Positions 8,429 to 17,539 of a DNA stretch of 64,000 bases are shown here, in pieces (position 1 is the first letter of the stretch; each line of letters begins with the position of its first letter). Under the pieces are notes generated by a model that had not been told where the DNA came from, ran no database searches, and worked only from the letters and a program-made list of their open reading frames with translations. Location: contig NZ_AQUZ01000013.1 of assembly GCF_000372465.1 (NCBI RefSeq), forward strand, positions 62,001-126,000, in the 5' to 3' direction. This DNA is from Kribbella catacumbae DSM 19601. Its GTDB lineage: Bacteria > Actinomycetota > Actinomycetes > Propionibacteriales > Kribbellaceae. Both the position numbers and the translations under genes were made by a program.

Positions 8429-8856
8429 CTACTTCCTCTTCGGCGTGTCGCCTTCTTTTTCTGGGATTCGCGGTGGGCCGCTGGTGTCCCGGACGCGCAA
8501 GGTCATCGGCAGATAGACGGGCTCCGCATCGCAGTCGTTGACCAGCAGCCGTTCCAGGATCTCCCCGGCGCGCCGGCCGAGCTCTGCGTCATCCCACCCT
8601 GGAAGTCGACCGAGATCGACGGCACGCCCAGGCTGGGGATGACCCGATTGAACAACACCATCGGATGCTTACGATCCACCAACTCGATCAGCTCCGCGCG
8701 CGGCATCCGGGGCGAGCAGAGCAGGACACCGTCGCAGCAGCGCATCAGATCCTCGACCAGCTCGTACTCGAGCGCGGGATCCTCGTCGGACTCCATCACC
8801 ATCATCCGGCGGCAGCCGAGGTCCCGGACCGCGTCGTGCACTCGCTTGCCGAGCAT
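8429..8856 (-). pseudogene. LacI-family regulator remnant
   Basis: Two pieces of a LacI ligand-binding domain survive in different frames. From 8856 the frame reads MLGKRVHDAVRDLG...VEDLMRCCDGVLLCSPRM...VLFNRVIPSLGVPSISVDF. Near 8595 the sequence jumps to the C-terminal piece GRRAGEILERLLVNDCDAEP ending at 8429. The DNA-binding helix-turn-helix is absent and roughly 120 residues between the pieces are deleted. It is therefore a decayed gene. It lies upstream of and opposite to the dehydrogenase operon it probably once controlled, whose LacI-type operator is still present. Confidence 0.75.
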
Positions 8857-8877
8857 CCTTCACCCAGCTAGTCTCCG

Positions 8878-8893
8878 TTGGCAAACGCTTACC
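8878..8893. promoter_or_regulatory. LacI-type operator
   Basis: TTGGCAAACGCTTACC has the central CG and GG(T/C)AA-type half sites of LacI-family operators. It lies 12 bases before the start of the operon at 8906 and at the broken end of the LacI remnant. With its local regulator lost, it is either unused or bound by a LacI protein encoded elsewhere. Confidence 0.5.
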
Positions 8894-8905
8894 GGGAGGT
8901 CTTCC

Positions 8906-10039
8906 ATGCGGCACGGCGCCTTCGCCTACACCTGGGATCTGGTCGGCGATCCGTCGGCGGCCGCGCGGTTCGCCGCCCTGGGCATCGACACCGTGACCGT
9001 GCAGGCGGCCTACCACTCGGTGCGCGCCACGACGGCCTGGCATCCGGCGCATCGCGTGGTGCATGCCGAGCACGCGGCGGCGTACTTCCGGATCAGGCCG
9101 GAGCGTTGGCGCGGCCTGCGGCCCTTGGCACCAGCTTGGGGCGTCGACGACGAAGACCACTTCGGTACTGCGACCGCCGCGCTCGCCGCCGCCGGGCTGC
9201 GATCCGAGGCGTGGGTGGTACTGACCCATTCGTCGGTGCTCGGTCGTTCCGCTCCGGAGCTGGCCGTGCGGAATGCCTACGGCGAGGTCTTCAGCCACGC
9301 ACTGTGCCCAGCGCAACCTGCCGTCCAGGACTATGCGCTGACGATCGTGCAGGAGATCTGCGAGCAGTACGACGTACCGGCGCTGGTGCTGGAGGCTTGC
9401 GGCTGGCTGGGGTTTGAGCACGCGAGCCAGCACGAGAAGACCTCGGGCGCAGACCTCTCCACCTGCGCGCGCGACCTGCTCTCGATCTGTCTATGCCCCG
9501 CCTGCGCCGCCCGGCTCACGCTGGACGTTCCCCGGCTAGCGGCCGACATCAGGACGATCGTCGATCGCGAACTCCAGCAGGGGATCCGCGCCGGCGCAAC
9601 CCTGGCCGACGCGCTCGGCACCGAACGGGCCGACGCGATCTACCAGCACCGCCGCGACGTGATCACCGGTCTCGTCCGTGAGGCCGGCGCGTTGCCGGGC
9701 GAGCGCGATCTGTTGCTGATGGCAACTGATGATCCGCAGGTGACCGGGCCCGACGTCGGCGTCGAGCTGGCCGGGTTCGCGCCTGCCCCGGCCGCGTTCG
9801 TGCTGAAATGCTGGGATGACGAGGAGTCGGCGATCGCCCGGGTGAAAGCCGCGGCGGCGCGGACCGACGTACGGTTGGTTGCCAATGTCAACGCTCTCGG
9901 CGAGCGCCCGGAGGAGCTGTCTGCACTTGCTGCCGGGCTTGTGGCGGCAGGTGCCTCGGAGCTGCGGTACTACCACGCCGGATTGGCCTCGCCCGCACGC
10001 CAAGAGGCCATCCGCCTGGCCGTACAGGAGGTGAGCTGA
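8906..10039 (+). CDS. Conserved alanine-rich protein, possible TIM-barrel hydrolase
   Basis: The ATG at 8906 follows GGGAGG and gives 377 residues. The protein begins AFAYTWDLVGDPSAAARFAA and has alternating strand/helix sequence like a TIM barrel, with ACGWLGFEHASQHEKT and a CxxC pair in LCPACAARL. I recognise it only as a conserved actinobacterial protein usually found with sugar or hydroxyacid genes; the pattern suggests a glycosidase-like barrel but no catalytic assignment is justified. It is the first gene of an operon with two 2-hydroxyacid dehydrogenases, its stop overlapping the next ATG by one base. Confidence 0.7.
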   Translation: MRHGAFAYTWDLVGDPSAAARFAALGIDTVTVQAAYHSVRATTAWHPAHRVVHAEHAAAYFRIRPERWRGLRPLAPAWGVDDEDHFGTATAALAAAGLRSEAWVVLTHSSVLGRSAPELAVRNAYGEVFSHALCPAQPAVQDYALTIVQEICEQYDVPALVLEACGWLGFEHASQHEKTSGADLSTCARDLLSICLCPACAARLTLDVPRLAADIRTIVDRELQQGIRAGATLADALGTERADAIYQHRRDVITGLVREAGALPGERDLLLMATDDPQVTGPDVGVELAGFAPAPAAFVLKCWDDEESAIARVKAAAARTDVRLVANVNALGERPEELSALAAGLVAAGASELRYYHAGLASPARQEAIRLAVQEVS

Positions 10040-11028
10040 TGCTCAACGGGCTCTACGTGATGGACCTGGCCCCCTTCCCCGACGTGTACGGCGAGCAGGA
10101 ACGCGCCACCCTCGAGAAGCACCTCCGCATCGTCCCTCCGCCGCTCACTCCGGCCGAGCTGACACCGGAGTTGCTCGCCGAGGTCGACGTACTCGTCACA
10201 GCCTGGGGCGGGCCACAACTGACCGCTTCGCTGCTGTCATCGGCTCCCCGACTCAAGTTGGTCCTGTACGGCGCCGGCTCGGTGCGATCGATCGTGACGC
10301 CCGAGTCGTGGGCGCGTGGTGTGCGGGTGACGACGGCCAACTCGGTGATCGCCGCTTCGGTTGCCGAGTTCACCCTCGGCCAGGTGCTGTATGCGCTGAA
10401 GCACGGCTGGCGCTACGTGCTGGGCGCGCGAGCCAGAGGAGAGTCGCTGCCCAGGGCAACCGATGAACCGGGTGCCGCCGGTTCGGTGGTGGGCTTGATG
10501 TCCCTCGGAGCTACCGGTCAGGCGACCGCGCGCTTGCTCGCGCGGCACGACCTGACCCTCCAGGCCTACGACCCGTACGTCGATCCCGCCGTGGCGTCGG
10601 CGCTCGGCGTCCGGCTCGTTTCGCTGGAAGAGTTGTTCGCCACCTCTGATGTCGTCTCGCTGCACGCTCCCGTGCTGGACGAGACGCGCAGGATCGTCAG
10701 CACGGAACTGCTTTCGTCGATGAAGCGCGACGCCACGTTGATCAACACCGCGCGGGGTGCGTTGATCGATGAGGACGCATTGGTCAGCGTGCTGCAGGAG
10801 CGCGCGGACCTGTTCGCAGTACTGGATGTGACGGACCCTGAGCCGCCGCTGCCTGGGTCGCCGTTGTTCTCGGCGGCGAACATCGTGGTGACGCCGCATC
10901 TGGCCGGCACGCTGAACACCGAGCGACGACGACATGGCCAACTGATGGCCGCGGAGCTGGCGCACTACGTCGCCGGTGAGCCACTGGAGCACGAGGTCTT
11001 CGAGTCCGGGCAGGCGAAGTCGGCATGA
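10039..11028 (+). CDS. D-isomer-specific 2-hydroxyacid dehydrogenase
   Basis: This 329-residue protein has the two-domain D-2-hydroxyacid dehydrogenase fold. The NAD site is GLMSLGATGQATARLL. The catalytic triad is visible as Arg in INTARGALIDED, Glu in VTDPEPPLPGSPL and His in VTPHLAGTLNTE. The enzyme interconverts a 2-hydroxyacid and a 2-oxoacid with NAD(H). It sits between the barrel protein and a second dehydrogenase of the same class, overlapping both, so the three likely process one substrate, perhaps a sugar acid. Confidence 0.88.
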   Translation: MLNGLYVMDLAPFPDVYGEQERATLEKHLRIVPPPLTPAELTPELLAEVDVLVTAWGGPQLTASLLSSAPRLKLVLYGAGSVRSIVTPESWARGVRVTTANSVIAASVAEFTLGQVLYALKHGWRYVLGARARGESLPRATDEPGAAGSVVGLMSLGATGQATARLLARHDLTLQAYDPYVDPAVASALGVRLVSLEELFATSDVVSLHAPVLDETRRIVSTELLSSMKRDATLINTARGALIDEDALVSVLQERADLFAVLDVTDPEPPLPGSPLFSAANIVVTPHLAGTLNTERRRHGQLMAAELAHYVAGEPLEHEVFESGQAKSA

Positions 11029-11987
11029 GCCCGACCTTGGTCCTGGTGCCACCCCAGCGAGACAGTACTGCGGACTGGCCGGCGCGACTGATGTCCGAGG
11101 TGCCGGGATTGACGGTGATCCGGCCCGCCATGGAGGACGCCGTCGCGGCCCTCAGAACTGCGGACGCGGCGTACGGCGTACTGCCGGTCGAGTTGCTGGC
11201 AGCAACTACTCGTTTGCGGTGGTTGCAGGCGCAGCAGGCTGGGCCGCCGCCTGGGTTCTACTATCCCGAGCTGGTCGCGCATCCGGTGCAGGTAACCAAC
11301 ATGCGCGATACGTATACCGATCATGTGGCGACGCACACGCTGGCCTTGGTGCTGGCGTTGTGCCGTGGATTGCCGCGCTACGTCCGCGAGCAGCAGACCG
11401 CGACCTGGAACCCGGACTGGGATCCGGGCGCGGTCATTTCCTTGCCCGATGCAACAGCTCTGATCGTGGGAGTCGGTGCTCTGGGCATCGAGATCGGCCG
11501 ATTGCTGCACGCTTTCGGCGTCCAGGTGACGGGGATCGACGTACGACCGGAAGATCGTCCTGGTTTTGCCGAGGTACTTCCGGTGGAGGCGCTGGACGAT
11601 CAGCTACCGGCCGCGGATCTGGTGATCCTGACCGTGCCGCATACGCCGGACACCGAAGGGATGATCGATGCGCGGCGACTCGGGCTACTGAAGGCCTCGG
11701 CATTCTTCGTCAACGTCGGTCGCGGCCCAACCGTCAACCTGGATGCACTCGACGCGGCTCTCGCGGCCGGGCGGTTGCGCGGCGCGGCACTCGACGTGTT
11801 CGAGACCGAGCCATTGCCTGCTGACCACCCGTTGTGGCGGCGGCCCGAAGTACTCATCACTCCGCATGTCGCCGGCGTCGGGCCGCATGAAGCGGAGCGG
11901 CGTTTCGCCGTCCTGCTGGAGAACGCCCGGAGCTTTGTCGCCGGAGACAACCTGATCAACGTCGTCGACAAGTCCAGGTGGTTCTGA
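11025..11987 (+). CDS. D-isomer-specific 2-hydroxyacid dehydrogenase (second)
   Basis: The 320-residue protein overlaps the previous gene by ATGA. It has a canonical NAD site (IVGVGALGIEIGRLLHAFG) and catalytic residues Arg in FVNVGRGPTVN, Glu in FETEPLPADHPLW and His in ITPHVAGVGPHE. It is closer to the glyoxylate/hydroxypyruvate-like branch than its upstream neighbour, which has a less canonical nucleotide-binding loop. It ends the operon that begins at 8906. Confidence 0.9.
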   Translation: MSPTLVLVPPQRDSTADWPARLMSEVPGLTVIRPAMEDAVAALRTADAAYGVLPVELLAATTRLRWLQAQQAGPPPGFYYPELVAHPVQVTNMRDTYTDHVATHTLALVLALCRGLPRYVREQQTATWNPDWDPGAVISLPDATALIVGVGALGIEIGRLLHAFGVQVTGIDVRPEDRPGFAEVLPVEALDDQLPAADLVILTVPHTPDTEGMIDARRLGLLKASAFFVNVGRGPTVNLDALDAALAAGRLRGAALDVFETEPLPADHPLWRRPEVLITPHVAGVGPHEAERRFAVLLENARSFVAGDNLINVVDKSRWF

Positions 11988-11994
11988 GCCATAA

Positions 11995-14001
11995 CTAGGT
12001 CGGCTGACCAGCCGGTACTACGAGGAGCCGGCCTCCGAGCGTGACCCAGGGACTCCAGCCGCTGCTGGGGAAAGCCTGGACTCGTTCGCGGAGGGTGCCA
12101 TCGGGTGACAAGGCGAAGACGTGTTGCCGGCCGGTGGCATCCACGACGACTGTGGGGGTGGTGACGGCGTCGCGGGCGTCGAACACTTCGGCGCCGCTCC
12201 ACTCGCCGTTCGTGTTGTTCACTTGCCACTTGTGCGTGATCTGCGCACCGCCGGGCGGGATGGTGAACAGCTCGAGCCGGCCGTCCGCGTTCACCGCGGT
12301 ACGGGACGCCGCGTCGGCCCACGAGTCGATGTTCTGCCACTCGGCCCAGCCCGCGTTGGGCGCCGACTGGGTACGGCGGTAGACGCCAGCGCCGTACGGG
12401 GCCATCGCGAGGACGCTCAGCAGGCCGCTTCCGTCACGACTCACGTTGCCGAGGGCACCAGCCGGTCCGCCGAAGGTGTTGTTCCACGGACTCCAGGCAC
12501 CATTCGGAGTGGTCTGCCAACGATGGGCGATGTACGAGTTGCCGGGACCGAGGGCGAAGACCTCTTGGCGGCCGTCAGCGTGGATGCCCACCACGGGTGG
12601 CGCGCCGGCTGGGCCGCCGAACGGCTCCCAGGCGGTCCATGACATTGAGCCAGGACTCGTTTGATGGCATTGCGAGATGGACGAACCACCGGGTCCGAGC
12701 AGGAAGGCATGCAGCCGCCCGTCAGCCTGTCGCGAGATCGTCGGCGCGGCCCCGGCCGGCGTTCGGCCGAACTGCTCCCAGCTCCCCCAGGTCCCGTTGG
12801 CTCGCTGGACACGATGAAGCACGGTCGCGTTGGAGCCGACAGCGAAGAGCTCCAGCCGCCCGTCCCGGTTCTTGCCGATCGTGGGGACGGCGGCGACCGG
12901 ATCGCTGAACTGCGACCATGGACCCCAGCCGCCATCCACGTTCTGCACGCTGCGCTGGATCCTGCTCGATTGATCCAGCGCGAACAGTTCGAGCCGGCCG
13001 CTGTGGTTCAGGACGGCCGCCGGGTTCTCGCTCGTGTGCCAGATCGGCGGCGTACTGCGCCAGGTCAGCGGCGCGAGGTAGACGCCGTGCTGGAAGGAGC
13101 CGGTGTGGGTCGCCCACCAGTTGCCGTCGACCTCGAGGATCTCGGCCGCATGCGACGGCAGATGCCCGGCGTAGTCCTCGACGCGGAAGGAGAACGGGTC
13201 CTTGCTGCGGTACACGTCCGTGCCGACGTACCCGCTGCGTGGGCCGATGAAGAGATACCACCAGCCGTCCCGCTGGACGACGTACGGGGACTCGGTGACG
13301 GAGGCGTTCGAGTCGGTGCTCGCGTCGGTGAAGACCGTCCGCGGCTCGCTCCAGGTCAGCAGGTCGGAGCTGGTCCGGGCCGCGACGGTGTGGTGCGAAC
13401 CCCAGCCGGCGATCTCGCAGTAGTACATCACCCAGGCGCCATCGATCCTGGTGACATAGGGGTCGCGGGCAACGAGCCCGCGGAACACCGGGCCGGTCGG
13501 AATTCGCCGCCAGCTGAAGAGATCTCGCGAGGTGGCCAGGTTGATCGCACAACCGGCACCACCTGCCGCGTAGTACATGTAGTACGTCCCGTCGTGCTCG
13601 ATGACGTGCGGCGCCCAGAGATGCTCTTCCTTGAAGTACGCCGGATCGACGGTGAGCACGTGGGGCTGAGTGCGCCATGGGCCCTTCAGGCGTGGTGCCG
13701 TGGCGTGGTTGATGTGGATCTCTTTGGCACCATCGGGGAAGCTCCCGACCGGTGCGCAGTCGCCGATGATGCCGAAGAGGTGCCAGCTGCCGTCCTTGCC
13801 ACGGATCAGGCAATGGTCGTTCATGTACTGGTACGGCGGCCCGGCCGGCGTTGGATCGTAGACGTGCTCGAACGGGCCTGCGCCGACCCAGGACAGCGGC
13901 GCCGGAGCAGCCCCCGCCGGGAGTCCGGTCATCCCGGCAGCGGCTACTCCGGCAACACCACCGAGCAGCACGGTACGACGCGTCGGGCCGGCCATCGCCA
14001 T
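11995..14001 (-). CDS. TAT-exported beta-propeller glycosidase-like protein
   Basis: The 668-residue protein starts with a twin-arginine signal (PTRRTVLLGGVAGVAAAGM). Residues about 45-330 are a five-bladed propeller of GH43/GH32 type, with YQYMNDHCLIRGKDG, EEHLWAPHVIEHDGTYYMYY and VARDPYVTRIDGAWVMYY carrying the usual acidic blade residues. Residues about 335-668 hold at least six repeats of the form DGRLELFA...W..W..F, a PLL/fucose-lectin-like seven-bladed propeller. Together this suggests a secreted carbohydrate-active enzyme with a lectin module. The ATG at 14001 follows a GTGAGG site. Confidence 0.85.
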   Translation of the reverse strand: MAMAGPTRRTVLLGGVAGVAAAGMTGLPAGAAPAPLSWVGAGPFEHVYDPTPAGPPYQYMNDHCLIRGKDGSWHLFGIIGDCAPVGSFPDGAKEIHINHATAPRLKGPWRTQPHVLTVDPAYFKEEHLWAPHVIEHDGTYYMYYAAGGAGCAINLATSRDLFSWRRIPTGPVFRGLVARDPYVTRIDGAWVMYYCEIAGWGSHHTVAARTSSDLLTWSEPRTVFTDASTDSNASVTESPYVVQRDGWWYLFIGPRSGYVGTDVYRSKDPFSFRVEDYAGHLPSHAAEILEVDGNWWATHTGSFQHGVYLAPLTWRSTPPIWHTSENPAAVLNHSGRLELFALDQSSRIQRSVQNVDGGWGPWSQFSDPVAAVPTIGKNRDGRLELFAVGSNATVLHRVQRANGTWGSWEQFGRTPAGAAPTISRQADGRLHAFLLGPGGSSISQCHQTSPGSMSWTAWEPFGGPAGAPPVVGIHADGRQEVFALGPGNSYIAHRWQTTPNGAWSPWNNTFGGPAGALGNVSRDGSGLLSVLAMAPYGAGVYRRTQSAPNAGWAEWQNIDSWADAASRTAVNADGRLELFTIPPGGAQITHKWQVNNTNGEWSGAEVFDARDAVTTPTVVVDATGRQHVFALSPDGTLRERVQAFPSSGWSPWVTLGGRLLVVPAGQPT

Positions 14002-14082
14002 GCTGCCTCACCTCGGGCTCACGTGGAGGAAATCGATTTCTCAGGCGTGAAGCCCGAGTCTGGGGGCGACGATCCCCGGCTG

Positions 14083-14874
14083 TCAATGCCTGGTGTCGTC
14101 GACCTCGATCTGCTCCTTGCGGACGGTGTCCTTGACCTGCTGCTCGCCGCGCACCGTCTCGGTCTCCAGGCCGACGCGCTCCTTCGCGACCGTCTCCTTG
14201 GCGACGACCGGGCGCTCCTCGTGCAGGACGACCTCCTGCTCTTCCTCCTGGATCGAACCGGGGCGCTGCTCACCGTCGCGGACCGGCTCGCGGGTCACGT
14301 GGACCTCCTCGTGGCTGACCGGCACGGTGACCTCTTGCTCCTCGGTCACGACGTGCTTGTGCAACCGCACCCGTCCGGTCTCGACCGTCTCGGTCCCCGC
14401 CCGCAGCTCCTCCTCGGACCGGACCATCGACTCCCGGCCCGTGCCATCCATGCCACTGGCATGCCTGCCACCAGCATTCCGGTCGGCAGCATCTCGGTCG
14501 GCAGCATTTCGGTCGGCAGCGTTACGGCCAGCATTACGGCCGGCATCGCGGCCGGACGGCGCTGCCTGCAGGTGGTAGTGCCGGTAGAGCTCAGCCGCCT
14601 GGGCCTCCGTCAGCCGGCCGTTGTCGTCGATCCGCGGCGCGTCCTTGATCGCATCCTTCAGCGCGCCGACATGCAGCCCGTCCTGCTCGGTGTGCGCACC
14701 CATCAACGGCACAAAGGACTCCTTGGTCCCGAACATGCCCGTCTTGACCGTCAACCACTCCGGCTGGCCGGTCTGGTCGGAGGCGTACAACTGCGCGGCC
14801 GTCCCGACCTTCTGCCCTTCGGCGTCGTAGACCTCCTTGCCCAGGGCCCGTTCCAGCTCCCGCATGGTGCTCAT
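14083..14874 (-). CDS. PRC-barrel and DUF2382 stress protein
   Basis: Residues about 1-90 form a PRC-barrel (LGKEVYDAEGQKVGTAAQLY...GMFGTKESFVPL). The C-terminal 110 residues are a DUF2382/YsnF domain with repeated acidic-basic strands such as VRLHKHVVTEEQEVTVPVSH. Between them lies a low-complexity linker of AADRN/AGRN repeats encoded by a 15-bp tandem DNA repeat at about 14473-14550. Family members are general stress proteins without a known biochemical role. The ATG at 14874 is preferred over one at 14883 because the latter lacks room for a ribosome-binding site. Confidence 0.85.
   Translation of the reverse strand: MSTMRELERALGKEVYDAEGQKVGTAAQLYASDQTGQPEWLTVKTGMFGTKESFVPLMGAHTEQDGLHVGALKDAIKDAPRIDDNGRLTEAQAAELYRHYHLQAAPSGRDAGRNAGRNAADRNAADRDAADRNAGGRHASGMDGTGRESMVRSEEELRAGTETVETGRVRLHKHVVTEEQEVTVPVSHEEVHVTREPVRDGEQRPGSIQEEEQEVVLHEERPVVAKETVAKERVGLETETVRGEQQVKDTVRKEQIEVDDTRH
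14473..14550. repeat. 15-bp tandem repeat in the PRC/DUF2382 linker
   Basis: Four to five units close to GGTCGGCAGCATTTC are arranged head to tail inside the coding frame and encode the AADRN-type repeats of the linker. The length is a multiple of three per unit, so copy-number change would keep the frame. Confidence 0.7.
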
Positions 14875-14957
14875 CAGTCTCATCCCCGTTCACTTGTCGT
14901 AGGCAACTGCCTTCGACCGGCGGGTACCCGAAGTGACGCCACCCAAACGAAGAGTAG

Positions 14958-16397
14958 TCAGACTACGTGCTCCAGCAGGCGGGCGAGATCCGCTCCGAAG
15001 GGACGATCGGCTTCGATCGGTGGTACGACGTCGGCGACCGCCGCGAGGAAACCGCGCAAACGTTCGGGATTCGGACGTTTCGACAACGCAAAGGCTTGGT
15101 GGACCGCCAGGAGTTCACAGGCAATGACCTCGCGGGTCAGGCGAACCGCCTCGGCCAGTACTCCGGCCGCTTCCCAGCTGAAGCTCTGCACATCTTCTTG
15201 TCCGTTGGAGGTTTCGAGAGAACCCATTGCCGAAGGCAACGCCAACCGGCGCAGGTAGTGGCTGGTGGCAACGGCTCGCTTGTGGACGGCGACCAGTCCC
15301 GCTTGCGGACCCGGCTCAGCCGCCAACTGTGCAGGCAGACCGGTGACCGCGGGATCGAGCAGCCGGTGGATCCTGGCGGTCGACACTTCTGCCGCATGGG
15401 CCAGCGCGGCGACGAGCTGGTCGCAATGCGCGGCCAGGTCGATGCCGTGGAAGCCGGCGGTCCCGACGAAGGTGCCGTCGAGGAACGCTGGGGAGTCGGT
15501 GACACCGGTCAGTGCGCGATGGACGGCCTCGTCGAGTCGCGAGACCGAACGCCTGAGCTGCGAGATCACCTGTCCCGCCACGCGGAACGAGACCGGTGCT
15601 TGCAGCGAACGCGGTTCGCGCTCGGGACCGGCCAGCAACAAAAGCCGCTCCAGCTCGGCTGTCAGCAGCTCGTCTCCCCTTCCACACAAGGGGTTGTAGG
15701 GATCGCGATTCGCTCCGATCACCGCGATCGAGCCGGCGGCGACCAGACTCAGGTGATCGGCAAGCCGCCCAGCGATCCCGACCTGCAGCCAGGCCCGCCC
15801 GGTCGCCCCAGGAATCCCGGCCAGCAGCGAAATGCCTTCCTTCGGCCCGAGCTCGAAGGGAGGCAACGCCTCCTCGGCAGAGACGAGCCGGCCGGACGGC
15901 ATCCCGCCTTCGACGGACGCCGGGGCGAGCAGGTGGCCGATGCCGACGAGCGGCCCGAAGGCATGCGCGAGCGGGATGATCTCTCCCGCCGACCCCGCTC
16001 CACCGACGGGGATCGCCGGCACCATGCCGCTGTTCAGCAGGGCGACCAACTGCAGACACAACTCCGGCGATACGCCCGCGTCGCCAAGGAGGAAGGTCTT
16101 CAAGCGAGCGATCACGACCGCACGCGCCTCAGGTGCCGGTAGCCAAGGCGCGCCACCGACGGCGCGAGCGAGGAGCAGGTTGCGCTGATGGACCCGCTGC
16201 TCAGGCTCACTCAGCCGGACCTTGCTCATGGCCCCCATCCCGGTGTTCACGCCGTAAACCGGATCGCCGGTGGCCAGCGCCGCCAGAACGGCGTACCGGC
16301 TGGTGGTGAGGCGGTCGAGCAGGTTGCGGGACAGCTCGATCGGCTCAGTGTCGAACAGTTGCCGAGGGCCCAGGTCGGCCGGGTGGTCGATCAGCAT
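14958..16397 (-). CDS. HAL/PAL-family ammonia-lyase homologue lacking the MIO triad
   Basis: The 479-residue protein has the histidine/phenylalanine ammonia-lyase fold, with the catalytic-tyrosine loop DPVYGVNTGMGAMS (Tyr48) and the IPLAHAFGPLVG and GPKEGISLL stretches. Active enzymes cyclise an Ala-Ser-Gly triad into the MIO electrophile. Here the aligned residues 136-138 are Ser-Ala-Gly (GGAGSAGEIIPLAH; codons TCG GCG GGA), so MIO cannot form. The usual Asn-Gly-Thr is replaced by AGI. It follows an ornithine cyclodeaminase homologue with one base between, indicating an operon. It may be a non-lyase binding or biosynthetic enzyme. Confidence 0.85.
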   Translation of the reverse strand: MLIDHPADLGPRQLFDTEPIELSRNLLDRLTTSRYAVLAALATGDPVYGVNTGMGAMSKVRLSEPEQRVHQRNLLLARAVGGAPWLPAPEARAVVIARLKTFLLGDAGVSPELCLQLVALLNSGMVPAIPVGGAGSAGEIIPLAHAFGPLVGIGHLLAPASVEGGMPSGRLVSAEEALPPFELGPKEGISLLAGIPGATGRAWLQVGIAGRLADHLSLVAAGSIAVIGANRDPYNPLCGRGDELLTAELERLLLLAGPEREPRSLQAPVSFRVAGQVISQLRRSVSRLDEAVHRALTGVTDSPAFLDGTFVGTAGFHGIDLAAHCDQLVAALAHAAEVSTARIHRLLDPAVTGLPAQLAAEPGPQAGLVAVHKRAVATSHYLRRLALPSAMGSLETSNGQEDVQSFSWEAAGVLAEAVRLTREVIACELLAVHQAFALSKRPNPERLRGFLAAVADVVPPIEADRPFGADLARLLEHVV

Positions 16398-16398
16398 G

Positions 16399-17412
16399 TC
16401 AGTGGAACCTGAGCATCGTGCCGACGTCGGCCGCCTCGGCCCGCCGCAGGATCAGATGCGCGATCGCGACGTCCAGCAACGACAGTCCGCGATGCCAGAA
16501 GAGGTTGCGTTCGGCATCGTTCTCGCGGCCGGGTTTCTGGCCGGCGACGATCTGGCCGAGTTCGGCGTACAGGGTCTGCGGGGAAAGGCGACCGGTGTCG
16601 ACGTGTCGGCGGAGTGCGCCGAACCGGCCGGACTGCGCCTCGCGCCAGTCGTCGACGACCACCTTGTCCATGACGTCCAGCAGATCCAGCTCGACCGCAC
16701 TGACCGTGCCGTACGGGACGACGAAGGCACCGGGTTTCACCGCGGCTGTTCGCAACAAGGGCTCGGGCTCCATCAGCCGGGTCGCCTCGACGATCACGTC
16801 GGCGCCTTCGAACGCCTCCTCAGCCGTGGCAAAGACCCGCACCGGCGTGGACAGCTCGGCTGACAGGTCGGCAGCGAACTTCTCTCGCGACTCGGGTCGT
16901 CGCGACGTCACCCGGATCTCGTCCAGCTCGAAGAGGTCGTCGAGCATCGTGACGTTCCACCACGCAGTACCGCGAGCGCCCGCATGGGCAAGCACCTTGC
17001 TGTCCCGGCGCGCGAGGTATCGCGCCCCCACCGTCGTCATCGCGCCGGTCCGCGCGGCGGTGATCATCGTCGCGTCCAGCACCGCCAGCGGTACGCCGGT
17101 AGTCGGGTCGAAGAGCGTCGCCATCGCCAGCTCGCTCGGCAGCCAGAGCTGGTAGTTGGGCACGAAGTCGCCGACCACCTTCACCCCGCTGACGCCGTGC
17201 TCGCCGAGCCGGTTGAGGTGGCCGCGGAGGATGTTGAAGTGCCCGATCCCGCCGTTGTCCGGCATCAGGTGCACCCGCGGTTCGAAGCTGGTCTGCCCTT
17301 CGCCGTGATCCCGCACGGCCGCTTCGACCGCGTCGACGATCTCCAGCCGGGTCAGCCCGAGCGAGTCGATCTCGGGGCCGGACAGGAAACGGAGCCAGAT
17401 GCCATCAGCCAT
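16399..17412 (-). CDS. Ornithine cyclodeaminase/mu-crystallin family protein
   Basis: From the ATG at 17412 it has 337 residues; further in-frame starts exist at 17421 and 17445 and no strong ribosome-binding site decides between them. Family signatures are the substrate loop KVVGDFVPNYQLWLPSELA, the arginine-containing ATMITAARTGAMTTVGARYL and an NAD domain, although the usual GxGxxG is AHAGARGTAWWN. Members are NAD-dependent cyclodeaminases, imine reductases or amino acid dehydrogenases. It is the first gene of the pair with the MIO-less lyase, so the two probably act on the same amino-acid-derived compound. Confidence 0.85.
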   Translation of the reverse strand: MADGIWLRFLSGPEIDSLGLTRLEIVDAVEAAVRDHGEGQTSFEPRVHLMPDNGGIGHFNILRGHLNRLGEHGVSGVKVVGDFVPNYQLWLPSELAMATLFDPTTGVPLAVLDATMITAARTGAMTTVGARYLARRDSKVLAHAGARGTAWWNVTMLDDLFELDEIRVTSRRPESREKFAADLSAELSTPVRVFATAEEAFEGADVIVEATRLMEPEPLLRTAAVKPGAFVVPYGTVSAVELDLLDVMDKVVVDDWREAQSGRFGALRRHVDTGRLSPQTLYAELGQIVAGQKPGRENDAERNLFWHRGLSLLDVAIAHLILRRAEAADVGTMLRFH

Positions 17413-17539
17413 GGACAGCATCGTGCCAGGCGCCCGTGAACCCACCCCGGAACGACCAAAGAACGGTCAGCCCGCTACCAAAGTTCGGCCGCTGGACCGC
17501 AGCTCGCGCTAATTTCAGGCCATGCGCTGGGAGCAGGAA

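Noticed and set aside
12661..15258. 865-codon plus-strand frame
   Set aside because: It is antisense to the propeller and PRC/DUF2382 genes, and its composition is typical of a GC-rich shadow frame.
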